Below, piece after piece: positions 1 through 7,355 of a stretch of 62,980 bases of DNA. The position numbers were made by a program, and so were the translations under genes. The notes beneath the pieces were generated by a model, which made no database searches, was not told where the DNA came from, and was given only the letters and a program-made list of their open reading frames with translations. The stretch covers positions 1-62,980 of the forward strand of contig JAZRNM010000037.1 of the NCBI GenBank assembly GCA_045648205.1, in the 5' to 3' direction. Every line of letters starts with the position of its first letter. Position 1 is the first letter of the stretch. The DNA is from SIG440 sp045648205 (GTDB lineage: Bacteria > Bacillota > Clostridia > Monoglobales > Monoglobaceae).

Positions 1-195
1 CTCAAGAACAAGATCAATCCTCTCATCGGCTCAGCCGGTGTATCAGCGGTTCCAATGGCAGCTCGCGTTTCACAGACTGTTGGCCAGAAGGAAAACCCAC
101 AGAACTTCCTGCTTATGCACGCAATGGGTCCAAACGTTGCAGGTGTAATCGGTTCTGCAATTGCTGCAGGTGTGCTCATCGCACTCTTCGGCTAA
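1..195 (+). CDS. oadB: Sodium-translocating decarboxylase beta subunit (C-terminal part)
   Basis: Only the last 64 residues are in the window; the gene runs in from the left edge in frame 1 and stops at TAA 193-195. The tail contains GSAGVSAVPMAARV and NFLLMHAMGPNVAGVIGSAI, which match the end of the OadB/GcdB/MmdB membrane subunit. In that family the beta subunit carries Na+ out of the cell while carboxybiotin is decarboxylated. The very hydrophobic, glycine-rich end fits a last transmembrane segment. It is followed 33 bases later by the carboxyltransferase gene, the usual partner, so the two probably form one operon. Which acid is decarboxylated (oxaloacetate, methylmalonyl-CoA, glutaconyl-CoA) cannot be told from this fragment. 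Confidence 0.9.
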   Translation, partial: LKNKINPLIGSAGVSAVPMAARVSQTVGQKENPQNFLLMHAMGPNVAGVIGSAIAAGVLIALFG

Positions 196-228
196 TATAG
201 AAATCAGACAGAAAGGAGAATTTGACTT

Positions 229-1617
229 ATGTCAAAGGTATATATAACAGACACCATTCTTCGTGACGCACATCAGTCTCAGGCGGCAACAAGAATGAAG
301 CTTGAGGATATGATTCCCGCTCTTGAAACTCTTGACAAGGTTGGCTATTGGTCCCTGGAATGCTGGGGCGGAGCCACATTTGACGCTTGTATGAGATTTT
401 TGAACGAAGACCCCTGGGAAAGACTTCGCACATTAAAGCAGCACCTTCCCAACACAAAGCTCCAGATGCTTTTCCGTGGTCAGAACATTCTGGGCTACAA
501 ACACTATGCAGATGACGTGGTTGAGGCATTCTGCAAAAAGTCAATTGAAAACGGAATTGATGTGGTGAGAGTTTTTGACGCGCTCAACGACATCAGAAAC
601 CTGGAAGCCGCAATCAAATATGTAAAACACTATGGCGGTCACCTTGAGGCTGCAATCAGCTACACAGAAAGTCCCGTTCACAACGAAGATTATTTTGTTG
701 ACCTGGCTTGCAGACTTGAAGAAAAGGGTGCAGACTCAATCTGCATCAAGGATATGGCAAACCTTTTGCTTCCATACAGCGCATACAGCCTTGTTAAGAA
801 GCTGAAAGAAAAGGTTGGCGTTCCCATTCATCTTCACACACACAACACAGCCGGAACAGGTGATATGACAAATCTGATGGCAATTCAGGCAGGTGTTGAT
901 ATCGTTGACTGCGCTTTGTCACCAATGGCAAACGGAACAGCAAATCCCTCAACAGAAAGCCTTGTTGCAACTCTCAAAGGCACAGAATATGACACAGGCC
1001 TTGACCTTGGTCTCCTCAGTGATGCAGCAGCTCATTTCAGAGGTGTTGCACAGAAAATGAAAGCAGAGGGCACCCTTGACCCCAAGGTTTTGAATGTTGA
1101 TTCAAACACTCTTCTTTATCAGGTTCCCGGCGGAATGCTTTCAAACCTTCTTTCACAGCTCAAGCAGGCAAATGCGGAAGACAAGTATTATGAAGTTCTT
1201 GCAGAAGTTCCAAGAGTTCGTGAGGACTTTGGATTTCCTCCCCTTGTAACTCCTACAAGCCAGATTGTGGGAACTCAGGCAGTTCTCAATGTGCTTATGG
1301 GCAGATACAAAATGATTTCAAAGGAATCAAAAGGTCTTCTGAGAGGTGAGTACGGCAAGCTTCCCGGCAAGGTTAATGAAGAGGTTCGCAAAATGGCAAT
1401 AGGCGATGATGCAATTGTTGATGTTCGTCCTGCCGACCTTCTCGAACCGGAACTTGAAAAATACAGAGAAGAAACAAAGACAATAGCAAAATGTGAGGAA
1501 GATGTTCTCAGCTATGCGCTCTTCCCCCAGGTTGCAAAGAAATTCTTTGAAACCCGTGATGGTGCAAAGAACACCGAAACTGGTGTAAGAGAAATCTTTG
1601 TTCAGGATTTATCCTAA
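229..1617 (+). CDS. oadA: Oxaloacetate decarboxylase / pyruvate carboxylase carboxyltransferase subunit
   Basis: A 462-residue carboxyltransferase of the HMGL-like TIM-barrel family. ITDTILRDAHQSQAATRM near the N-terminus and HTHNTAGTG near residue 205 are the metal- and substrate-binding signatures; DSICIKDMANLL supplies the conserved Lys that is expected to handle carboxybiotin. The rest matches the conserved PYC/OADA domain. There is no C-terminal biotinyl domain (no AMKM), so biotin must sit on a separate carrier protein, probably encoded upstream with the rest of the complex. It moves CO2 from oxaloacetate to biotin (or the reverse). The start follows GAAAGGAG and lies 33 bases after the beta subunit. 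A strong terminator follows, so it is the last gene of the operon. Confidence 0.93.
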   Translation: MSKVYITDTILRDAHQSQAATRMKLEDMIPALETLDKVGYWSLECWGGATFDACMRFLNEDPWERLRTLKQHLPNTKLQMLFRGQNILGYKHYADDVVEAFCKKSIENGIDVVRVFDALNDIRNLEAAIKYVKHYGGHLEAAISYTESPVHNEDYFVDLACRLEEKGADSICIKDMANLLLPYSAYSLVKKLKEKVGVPIHLHTHNTAGTGDMTNLMAIQAGVDIVDCALSPMANGTANPSTESLVATLKGTEYDTGLDLGLLSDAAAHFRGVAQKMKAEGTLDPKVLNVDSNTLLYQVPGGMLSNLLSQLKQANAEDKYYEVLAEVPRVREDFGFPPLVTPTSQIVGTQAVLNVLMGRYKMISKESKGLLRGEYGKLPGKVNEEVRKMAIGDDAIVDVRPADLLEPELEKYREETKTIAKCEEDVLSYALFPQVAKKFFETRDGAKNTETGVREIFVQDLS

Positions 1618-1630
1618 AAATCTAAATAAT

Positions 1631-1667
1631 AAACCGGCATCGCAAGAAATGCGATGCCGGTTTTGTT
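1631..1667 (+). terminator. Rho-independent terminator of oadA
   Basis: A perfect 14-bp stem (AAACCGGCATCGCA with TGCGATGCCGGTTT) around a 5-base loop, followed by T-rich sequence, 14 bases after the oadA stop. Confidence 0.9.
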
Positions 1668-1673
1668 TAAGGC

Positions 1674-1702
1674 AAAAAAAAAGAACCGCGATGCGGTTCT
1701 TT
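1674..1702 (-). terminator. Terminator of the leftward 159-aa membrane protein gene
   Basis: Stem AAGAACCGC / GCGGTTCTT with a 3-base loop; the A-run on the + strand at 1674-1682 gives a U-run on the leftward transcript. Confidence 0.8.
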
Positions 1703-1710
1703 TGGATTTT

Positions 1711-2190
1711 CTATTTCTTTTTTTCAACCATTGCAATCTTCACAGCAGTCACAACAAAGGCAACCACAAGGTAAATTCCAATAAGTGTGATAGGTGCCTG
1801 AGCAACCCAAACTCTTGAATCAACATTCAAAAGCGAAGGGATGAGACCACCTGCAATAACCATGATTTTGGTATACAGACCAATATACAAGCTCACAAGA
1901 GCAATAACTGCCGAAAACAGTGCATAATTATTTGCCCTTTTTGTGTTTTTCAAAACACTAAACTTTCCACAAACAAAGAGACCAACTGCAACAACTGCAA
2001 AAATGATTGCGGGAATGAATGCCTTCTTTGGTGTAACCATGATTTTGTTCTGAATTCCCGACAAAACTATAATTGCCAGTATGCCCCAGGCAAGGTTTAT
2101 CATAAACCAATTGGTTGCTTTGTCAATCTTAGCTCTTTTTTCTAATTTTTTTGCTCTCTTAAGTGTCTGATTTGTTTTTACTGCTGCCAT
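1711..2190 (-). CDS. Four-helix membrane protein of unknown function
   Basis: I do not recognise this 159-residue protein. It opens with a basic stretch (KRAKKLEKRAKI) and then shows four hydrophobic segments, at about residues 30-50, 60-80, 92-112 and 128-150, ending in a KIAMVEKKK tail. The N-terminus is probably cytoplasmic because of its positive charge. The ATG at 2190 was chosen over an in-frame ATG 36 bases upstream because an AGAAAGG ribosome binding site lies about 12 bases before it. It follows rsmE on the same strand, 40 bases away, so it may be the last gene of the DUF1385-prmC-rsmE group. No catalytic motif is visible. Confidence 0.7.
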   Translation of the reverse strand: MAAVKTNQTLKRAKKLEKRAKIDKATNWFMINLAWGILAIIVLSGIQNKIMVTPKKAFIPAIIFAVVAVGLFVCGKFSVLKNTKRANNYALFSAVIALVSLYIGLYTKIMVIAGGLIPSLLNVDSRVWVAQAPITLIGIYLVVAFVVTAVKIAMVEKKK

Positions 2191-2230
2191 ATAAGTACAA
2201 GACCTTTCTGTTGCCCCAAGGGGCATTTAT

Positions 2231-2977
2231 TCAAATTTCGTTTTTATGGAACATTATCATTGGAATAACTGCACTTGCCACGGTTTCAGTTCGCAAAATC
2301 CGCCGTCCAAGACCGATTGCATTGATTCCGTGCTTCATTGCATATTCTGCCTCGCCGTCCGAAAAGCCACCCTCAGGACCAACCAAAAGTCCAAAAGTTT
2401 TTGCATCCTTCCGGGAGTCGAGAACATCTCTGAGTCCTCGCTTTCCCTCGTGGCCCAAAACTTCATAGGGCATAAGAGGAAGCTCTGTTTTCTTCATCAT
2501 TTCAATTGCTTCTTCAAAGGAAACAGGCTCGTGCACAAGAGGGATTCTTCCCCTTCCGCATTGTTTCACCGCTTCAAGAGAAACCTTGTTCCACCGCTTT
2601 GCTTTTTCTTCCCCTGCGGATTTGTTGTTTATTTTTGTGACGCACCGCTCCATCATCACGGGAATCACTTCAAAAACACCAAGTTCCACAGCCTTTTGGA
2701 TTATTGTTTCCATCTTCCCCGACTTGGGAAGCCCCTGAAAAAGAGAAATTCTTGTTTCAGGCTCTGAAAGAGACTGGTTTTTTTCGAGAAGTTTTGCCTT
2801 GCAGACATTCCTTTCAATGGAAACAAGCTCTGCAACATATTCTGTTCCCGAACCGTCAAACACGAGAATCCGGTCACCGCAACTCATTCTCAAAACCTTT
2901 TCAATATGCTTTGAATCCTCAAAAATCTCTGCAATATCTTCAAAGATATTCTGAGGCTCTGTGAAAAATCTGCGCAT
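2231..2977 (-). CDS. rsmE: 16S rRNA (uracil1498-N3)-methyltransferase
   Basis: A 248-residue SPOUT-class methyltransferase. It starts with MRRFFTE, the typical RsmE N-terminus of the PUA-like RNA-binding domain, and the C-terminal trefoil-knot half holds LLVGPEGGFSDGEAEYA and LGRRILRTETVASAV, the two S-adenosylmethionine-binding signatures. RsmE methylates U1498 of 16S rRNA in the assembled 30S subunit. The ATG at 2977 is preferred over a TTG two codons upstream because a GAAGGGA site stands 8 bases before it. It sits downstream of prmC on the same strand, a combination of translation-related methylases. Family and length are normal. Confidence 0.93.
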   Translation of the reverse strand: MRRFFTEPQNIFEDIAEIFEDSKHIEKVLRMSCGDRILVFDGSGTEYVAELVSIERNVCKAKLLEKNQSLSEPETRISLFQGLPKSGKMETIIQKAVELGVFEVIPVMMERCVTKINNKSAGEEKAKRWNKVSLEAVKQCGRGRIPLVHEPVSFEEAIEMMKKTELPLMPYEVLGHEGKRGLRDVLDSRKDAKTFGLLVGPEGGFSDGEAEYAMKHGINAIGLGRRILRTETVASAVIPMIMFHKNEI

Positions 2978-3047
2978 ATGCAAAATCCCTTCTGCGGAAA
3001 TTCAATCCTCATATCATTCTATCATATACTAAGAAAAATTTCAAGCC

Positions 3048-3899
3048 CTATTTTTCAAAACCTTGTCTTCCAATGACTACACGCTTGATTCCACCAATGT
3101 CGCACTTGATTTCAATGTCACAAAAACGGCTTTTCATAATATCCGCGACATCCTCCGCCTGACCAATTCCCACTTCAAAAGCGAGAATTCCATTTGGAGC
3201 AAGCTCGGCAGCACTCACAATCTGTCTGTAAAAATCAAGTCCGTCTTCACCACCATCAAGGGCGGAGATGGGTTCAAAATCCTTAACCTTTTTGTCAAGA
3301 TTCAAAATATCTTGTTTTGGGATATATGGCGGATTTGACACCACCACATCAGGTAATTCTCTGAATTTCGGGAATTCCTTCATTATGTCACACTCAAAAA
3401 AAGTGCATCTGTCACCGACACCCAAATGTCGGGCATTTTCCTCTGCCGTCTGGAGAGCACCCTTTGAAATATCCACCGCTGTCACCCGTGCTTGTTTCAG
3501 ATAATATGCAAGACTTGCCGCAATACAGCCCGAGCCCGTGCCTATCTCAAAAATTTCCACATTTTCCCTGCCGGTCATTCGTTCAATGATTTCTTCAACC
3601 AGGATTTCGGTGTCAGCTCTCGGAATAAGCGTTGATTGATTAACCCCGAACCAAAGTGACATAAATTCACAACCGCCCACAACATACTGAACGGGTTCGC
3701 CTTGTTTCAGCCTTGCAATCGCTTCAAGGAAAAGCCTCTCTTGTTCCTCGTCAAGCACCTTTTCACCCAGGATAATGTCTGTTTTCTGAAAGCCCAGCAA
3801 ACTTGTCAGAACAAAATCAAAGTCAGCCAGAGGGCTGTCATTCCCCAAAGCTTCAAGCTCTGCCGATATGGTTTTCCTCAGTTCTTTCAGCTTTACCAT
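3048..3899 (-). CDS. prmC: Peptide chain release factor N5-glutamine methyltransferase
   Basis: A 283-residue class I SAM-dependent methyltransferase. An N-terminal helical domain is followed by IFEIGTGSGCIAASLAY (SAM binding, around residue 115) and the catalytic VVSNPPYIP motif (around residue 185), which binds the glutamine side chain of the GGQ motif in release factors. PrmC methylates RF1 and RF2 and so improves termination. Its start codon overlaps the end of the DUF1385 gene by 7 bases, showing translational coupling. This DUF1385-prmC pairing is widespread in Bacillota, often with rpmE and prfA, which are not in the window. Confidence 0.95.
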   Translation of the reverse strand: MVKLKELRKTISAELEALGNDSPLADFDFVLTSLLGFQKTDIILGEKVLDEEQERLFLEAIARLKQGEPVQYVVGGCEFMSLWFGVNQSTLIPRADTEILVEEIIERMTGRENVEIFEIGTGSGCIAASLAYYLKQARVTAVDISKGALQTAEENARHLGVGDRCTFFECDIMKEFPKFRELPDVVVSNPPYIPKQDILNLDKKVKDFEPISALDGGEDGLDFYRQIVSAAELAPNGILAFEVGIGQAEDVADIMKSRFCDIEIKCDIGGIKRVVIGRQGFEK

Positions 3900-4849
3900 T
3901 TGTCCTCTCCTGATTTCTCGGGCATAACCGCCACAAGAGATGCGATTGCCACCTCAATCTGACTGTCGTCAGGCTCCTTTGTGGTTATATGCTGAAACCA
4001 TTTTCCCGGGGCACTTATAACGGAAGTGAGCCAATTGTCGTGTCTGCCTGCAAACTTGATTATCTCATAGGAAATTCCTGCAACCACCGGCAGAAGCGCC
4101 AACCTCAGCAAAAGTCGTATAAATATATTCTTTGATGAAATAAAATAAAACACAACCATGCTTATAACCATAACAATTAAAAGAAAGCTTGTTCCACACC
4201 TTGGGTGTAGCCTTGAGTATTTTCTGACGTTTTCAATGGTCAGTTCTTCACCGTTTTCATAACAGTGTATGGACTTGTGTTCTGCACCGTGATACATGAA
4301 AACACGTTTTATATCATTCATCCGTGAAACCAGTACAATATAAACAATAAAAATACATATGCGCACAAGCCCCTCAATCACACTGCGGAAGTGTTGACCA
4401 ATCATTTCTCCGAAAAGGTCCACAACAAACCCCGGAAGCAGAATAAAAAGTCCCACACTGAAAATCAGTGACAGGCACACCGAGAAATAAATCACCGCTG
4501 TTGTTGCCTTTTCCGAGCCAAGCTTTTCGTTGAGCCATTTTTCGAACTTGCCTTCTTCTTCAACCTGATTGCCTTCTTCATCAAGCTCAAAAAACTTTGC
4601 CGAATACATAAGAGACTGAAGTCCCACAATCATTGAGTCAAAAAAGTTTACGCAGCCACGGATTATGGGAAGCTTCAGGATTTTGTTCTTCCTTACCTTT
4701 CCAATGGGCTTTTCTTCAATTTCAATTTCACCGTCAGGCTTGCGTACAGCCGTTGCAATTTTCTGGGGACCTCTCATCATAACCCCTTCAATAACCGCCT
4801 GACCGCCTATTGATGTTTTGTGTATTTTTTTTGCACATTCTTTGCTCAT
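3893..4849 (-). CDS. DUF1385 membrane protein (YqhQ-like)
   Basis: A 318-residue protein of the DUF1385 family. IGGQAVIEGVMMRGPQ near residue 14, the YHGAEHKSIHCYENG block near residue 190 and LHPRCGTSF near residue 218 are the family's conserved motifs. Several hydrophobic segments lie between residues 115 and 265, so it is an integral membrane protein. Biochemical function is unknown; the conserved Glu, His and Cys residues suggest metal or ligand binding. It heads the leftward operon with prmC and rsmE. The ATG at 4849 has AAGGTG 6 bases upstream; a GTG three codons earlier is less likely. Confidence 0.9.
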   Translation of the reverse strand: MSKECAKKIHKTSIGGQAVIEGVMMRGPQKIATAVRKPDGEIEIEEKPIGKVRKNKILKLPIIRGCVNFFDSMIVGLQSLMYSAKFFELDEEGNQVEEEGKFEKWLNEKLGSEKATTAVIYFSVCLSLIFSVGLFILLPGFVVDLFGEMIGQHFRSVIEGLVRICIFIVYIVLVSRMNDIKRVFMYHGAEHKSIHCYENGEELTIENVRKYSRLHPRCGTSFLLIVMVISMVVFYFISSKNIFIRLLLRLALLPVVAGISYEIIKFAGRHDNWLTSVISAPGKWFQHITTKEPDDSQIEVAIASLVAVMPEKSGEDKW

Positions 4850-4894
4850 TTGTTTCACCTTCTATAAAATCGAGAATTTAGCATTTCTCCCTAA

Positions 4895-4923
4895 AGTATA
4901 ACATATTCAAAAAAAATATACAA
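4895..4923 (-). promoter_or_regulatory. Sigma-A type promoter of the DUF1385-prmC-rsmE operon
   Basis: On the minus strand TTGTAT, 17 bases, TATACT, about 45 bases before the DUF1385 start. Confidence 0.6.
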
Positions 4924-4963
4924 CACTAAAAATTAAAGAATTTGTAAACACTCCAAAAGCAAA

Positions 4964-4997
4964 ACCCACCAGGTACTTTGAGTTCCTGATGGGCTTT
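4964..4997 (-). terminator. Terminator of gpr
   Basis: Imperfect hairpin (CCCACCAGGTAC with GTTCCTGATGGG, two mismatched pairs) flanked by AAA/TTT, 15 bases after the gpr stop on the minus strand. Confidence 0.7.
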
Positions 4998-5009
4998 GAT
5001 GAAATAATT

Positions 5010-5993
5010 TTATTTGTATCTGTCGATATCCTCCAGGGTTATCCCCTCGTGGAGAGCAATATTTATTCCGTTTGCGATTATATCTGATACGTTCTCAACA
5101 AGTGAATCCACCTCTTTGGGCGTCACCACAAAATCCCCGTGATTTGGGGTGAGAACCTGCCTTATCATTGAATATTTGTCCTCTTCTGCAATAATCGAAA
5201 GCATCTTGAAAAGAGCTTCATTATCCTTTGCGTTCTGCTTCAAATCTGCCACAATCAAATCCATTGTGTCGCTGACAACCGTTGCAGCATCAATAACCGT
5301 GGGGACACCTATGGCAATCACGGGCACCCCAAGTGTTTCCTCATTAATCGCCATCCGTTTATTGCCGACCCCTGCCCCGGGAGTGATTCCCGTGTCGGTG
5401 AGCTGAACGGTTGTTGCAATCCGCTCCATATTTCTTGAGCATAAGGCATCGATTGCTATTATAAGGGTAGGTTTCACTCTGTCCACAAGCCCTTTCACAA
5501 CTTCACCCGTTTCCACTCCCGTAATCCCCAGCACACCCGGTGATACCGCACAAACCGATTTGAGGCGTTTGTCAATCTCCTCGGGCATATATTCAATCAA
5601 GTGCCTTGTGACAAGAACTGATTTGACACATTTGGGGCCCACCGCATCTGCGGTTATGTTCCAGTTTCCAAGTCCCACCACCAAAACCGAGTCTGTTTGA
5701 GCCTTTTTCAAAAGAGCCTTCAATTCTTTTGCACAAACCCGACAAGCCTCCTCATAGGTTTCCTGTTCCACCTGTCCCTTTTGAGGGATTTCAATGGTTA
5801 TATAGTTCCCCTTGACTCTGCCGAGAGCCTCTTCACCATTTTCGTCGACAATTTTCACGCGAGTGACACAAATATGCTGACCAAAGTTTTCTTCCTCAGC
5901 TTCAACCCCCTCAATGTCCGTCTCAATTACGCCACTTTCAAAGCACATTTCCCTTGCCTCTATGGCAAGGTCTGTTCTCACACTGAATTTCAT
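5010..5993 (-). CDS. gpr: GPR spore germination endopeptidase
   Basis: A 327-residue spore protease that degrades small acid-soluble proteins at germination. FSVRTDLAIEAREM at the N-terminus, VLVVGLGNWNITADAVGP, VKPTLIIAIDALCSRN and TGITPGAGVGNKR are conserved blocks of the family. The ATG at 5993 has GGAGGG 9 bases upstream; a longer frame reaching 6065 adds 24 residues without a good ribosome site. With this start only three residues precede SVRTDLA, so the self-removed propeptide known from Bacillus is nearly absent. The gene is alone on its strand with its own terminator. Its presence is the clearest sign that the organism makes endospores. Confidence 0.95.
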   Translation of the reverse strand: MKFSVRTDLAIEAREMCFESGVIETDIEGVEAEEENFGQHICVTRVKIVDENGEEALGRVKGNYITIEIPQKGQVEQETYEEACRVCAKELKALLKKAQTDSVLVVGLGNWNITADAVGPKCVKSVLVTRHLIEYMPEEIDKRLKSVCAVSPGVLGITGVETGEVVKGLVDRVKPTLIIAIDALCSRNMERIATTVQLTDTGITPGAGVGNKRMAINEETLGVPVIAIGVPTVIDAATVVSDTMDLIVADLKQNAKDNEALFKMLSIIAEEDKYSMIRQVLTPNHGDFVVTPKEVDSLVENVSDIIANGINIALHEGITLEDIDRYK

Positions 5994-6017
5994 AAGCTCT
6001 ATCCCTCCATATCTTAT

Positions 6018-6046
6018 TATTATTCCCAGTCCCGCAAAACACATAC
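6018..6046 (-). promoter_or_regulatory. Possible sigma-G promoter of gpr
   Basis: On the minus strand GTATG, 17 bases, AATAATA. This fits the forespore sigma-G pattern (GHATR, 17-18 bases, CATNHTA) except for one base, and lies about 25 bases before the gpr start. The function of gpr makes it plausible, but the match is short. Confidence 0.4.
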
Positions 6047-6049
6047 TCC

Positions 6050-6078
6050 TTGACACAAAAAACACTTTATGTTAGAAT
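6050..6078 (+). promoter_or_regulatory. Promoter of the DUF2752/TM2 gene pair
   Basis: TTGACA, 17 bases, TAGAAT, 37 bases before the ATG at 6116. Confidence 0.7.
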
Positions 6079-6115
6079 GTGATTATACTATAAGCAAAAG
6101 AAGTGAACATATACT

Positions 6116-6433
6116 ATGGACAAAAAGCTTGTTGCAATAGTGTTGCCCCTGCTTGGTCTGGGGTTTGTTGTGGGGCTCAGCTATGGCTGTGTTTTCCGGA
6201 ACGTTTTTCACATAATCTGTCCGTCCTGTGGCATCAGCCGTGGATGGCTTGAGTTATTCCGGGGAAATGTCAACGGTGCATTTTCAGCCAACCCGATGTT
6301 TTGGTTTCCGCCCTTTGCTATTCTTTCATGTTGCCTCAAAAAGCCCGTTTTGGGCAAGAAGGCAGATCTTATTATTTTGGCAATCCTTGCGGCTCTTTAT
6401 TTGCTTTTGTATATTCTGAGAATTGTTTATTAA
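6116..6433 (+). CDS. DUF2752 small membrane protein
   Basis: A 105-residue protein with CPSCGISRGWLELFRGN near residue 38, the signature of the DUF2752 family (CPxCGxTR followed by a short loop). Three hydrophobic segments flank it, at about residues 5-27, 55-75 and 82-102. The family has no established activity; it is often found next to TM2-domain proteins, as here. The paired cysteines suggest metal binding or a redox role at the membrane, which is inference. The start follows a good promoter. The TM2 gene begins 27 bases after its stop, so the two are probably co-transcribed. Confidence 0.85.
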   Translation: MDKKLVAIVLPLLGLGFVVGLSYGCVFRNVFHIICPSCGISRGWLELFRGNVNGAFSANPMFWFPPFAILSCCLKKPVLGKKADLIILAILAALYLLLYILRIVY

Positions 6434-6460
6434 AATCCATTTGGGAAAGGAATTTTCATT

Positions 6461-6802
6461 ATGTATTGCAAAAACTGTGGAAAAGAAATGGAAGAAAATG
6501 CTGTGTTCTGCGGCAACTGCGGAGCAAAGCAGCAAGATGACATTCCCGTATTTGAAGGAAAAGTAGAAAACCCCGGCAAGTCAAAAATTGCCGCAGGTAT
6601 TCTTGGAATTTTGTTGGGTGGCCTCGGTATTCACAACTTCTACCTTGGTTTCACCGGCAAAGCTTTGGCACAGCTTCTCATTTCAGTGCTCTCTTGCGGC
6701 GCCTTGAGTTTTGCCTCTTGCGTCTGGGGTTTGGTTGAGGGAATTCTCATCCTCACCGGCTCAATAAACTGCGATGCAAACGGTGTTCCCCTCAAGGACT
6801 AA
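6461..6802 (+). CDS. Zinc-ribbon plus TM2 domain protein
   Basis: A 113-residue protein. The first 25 residues form a zinc ribbon (MYCKNCGKEMEENAVFCGNCG, two CxxC pairs). Residues 42-105 are a TM2 domain: two hydrophobic helices with GGLGIHNFYLGFTGKALAQ between them. TM2 proteins are common small membrane proteins of unknown role. GGGAAAGGA lies upstream of the ATG. It partners the DUF2752 gene and converges with the BofC-like gene, whose stop is 10 bases away on the other strand. Confidence 0.9.
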   Translation: MYCKNCGKEMEENAVFCGNCGAKQQDDIPVFEGKVENPGKSKIAAGILGILLGGLGIHNFYLGFTGKALAQLLISVLSCGALSFASCVWGLVEGILILTGSINCDANGVPLKD

Positions 6803-6812
6803 TCTGTGCTCG

Positions 6813-7220
6813 TCAGCTCGTGAAATTCTCAATAAAGCCCGTAAGCTCCGATGCGGTTTGGAGTTTCACTCCACCGTTCAGCGTTTCAAGGTCATCTTCG
6901 GACAGATCACGGCTATAAACCTCCCGGCTATACAGGAATTCTTCCTTTCCGTTGTGGGAAACATAAACTTCAAGGTTTTCACCATCAAGCCGGACCAGAT
7001 AATATTCAAATCCGGTATTGTTGCGGCTTTCTCTTCGGTTGTCCGCTCTTGTCGCGGACACCGTTTCGTCGGCAAGGGACATAGCCGGTGCCTGAGCTGC
7101 TGACGCCGACCGGCTTTCGATTATGTTCCGCGTTATGTTGTATGTGGCAAGCCCGGTTGAAACCGCCACAACAATCAGAAGCAGAAACAGCATAAAAATT
7201 TTGAAAGTTGTCTTGAGCAT
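6813..7220 (-). CDS. BofC-like C-terminal domain protein, membrane anchored
   Basis: A 135-residue protein with one N-terminal membrane segment (about residues 8-28) and an extracytoplasmic remainder. The last 60 residues (FEYYLVRLDGENLEVYV, then LSEDDLETLNGGVKL and a final ELTGFIENFTS) follow the pattern of the BofC C-terminal domain: a beta-strand pair, an LPExD-like turn and a GI/GV strand. In Bacillus BofC inhibits the SpoIVB signalling protease between the two spore membranes. Assigning that role here is inference. The ATG at 7220 was chosen because it begins just before the membrane helix; a start at 7280 would add a basic tail. It is divergent from the PBP gene. Confidence 0.6.
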   Translation of the reverse strand: MLKTTFKIFMLFLLLIVVAVSTGLATYNITRNIIESRSASAAQAPAMSLADETVSATRADNRRESRNNTGFEYYLVRLDGENLEVYVSHNGKEEFLYSREVYSRDLSEDDLETLNGGVKLQTASELTGFIENFTS

Positions 7221-7355
7221 GAACAATTTCCAACCTTTCTTTATTAATATTGAAGGTTTCTTTTTGTTAATTATTGACATTTAAAAGAATTTTATACCAA
7301 TAACATAAAGATAAAAAACTTAATGTTCCAAAAGGAACAAAAGGAGGCTTTTGTT

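Noticed and set aside
5994..6065. Longer N-terminus for GPR
   Set aside because: The added 24 residues lack a ribosome site and cover the promoter-like region; family members commonly begin close to VRTDLA.
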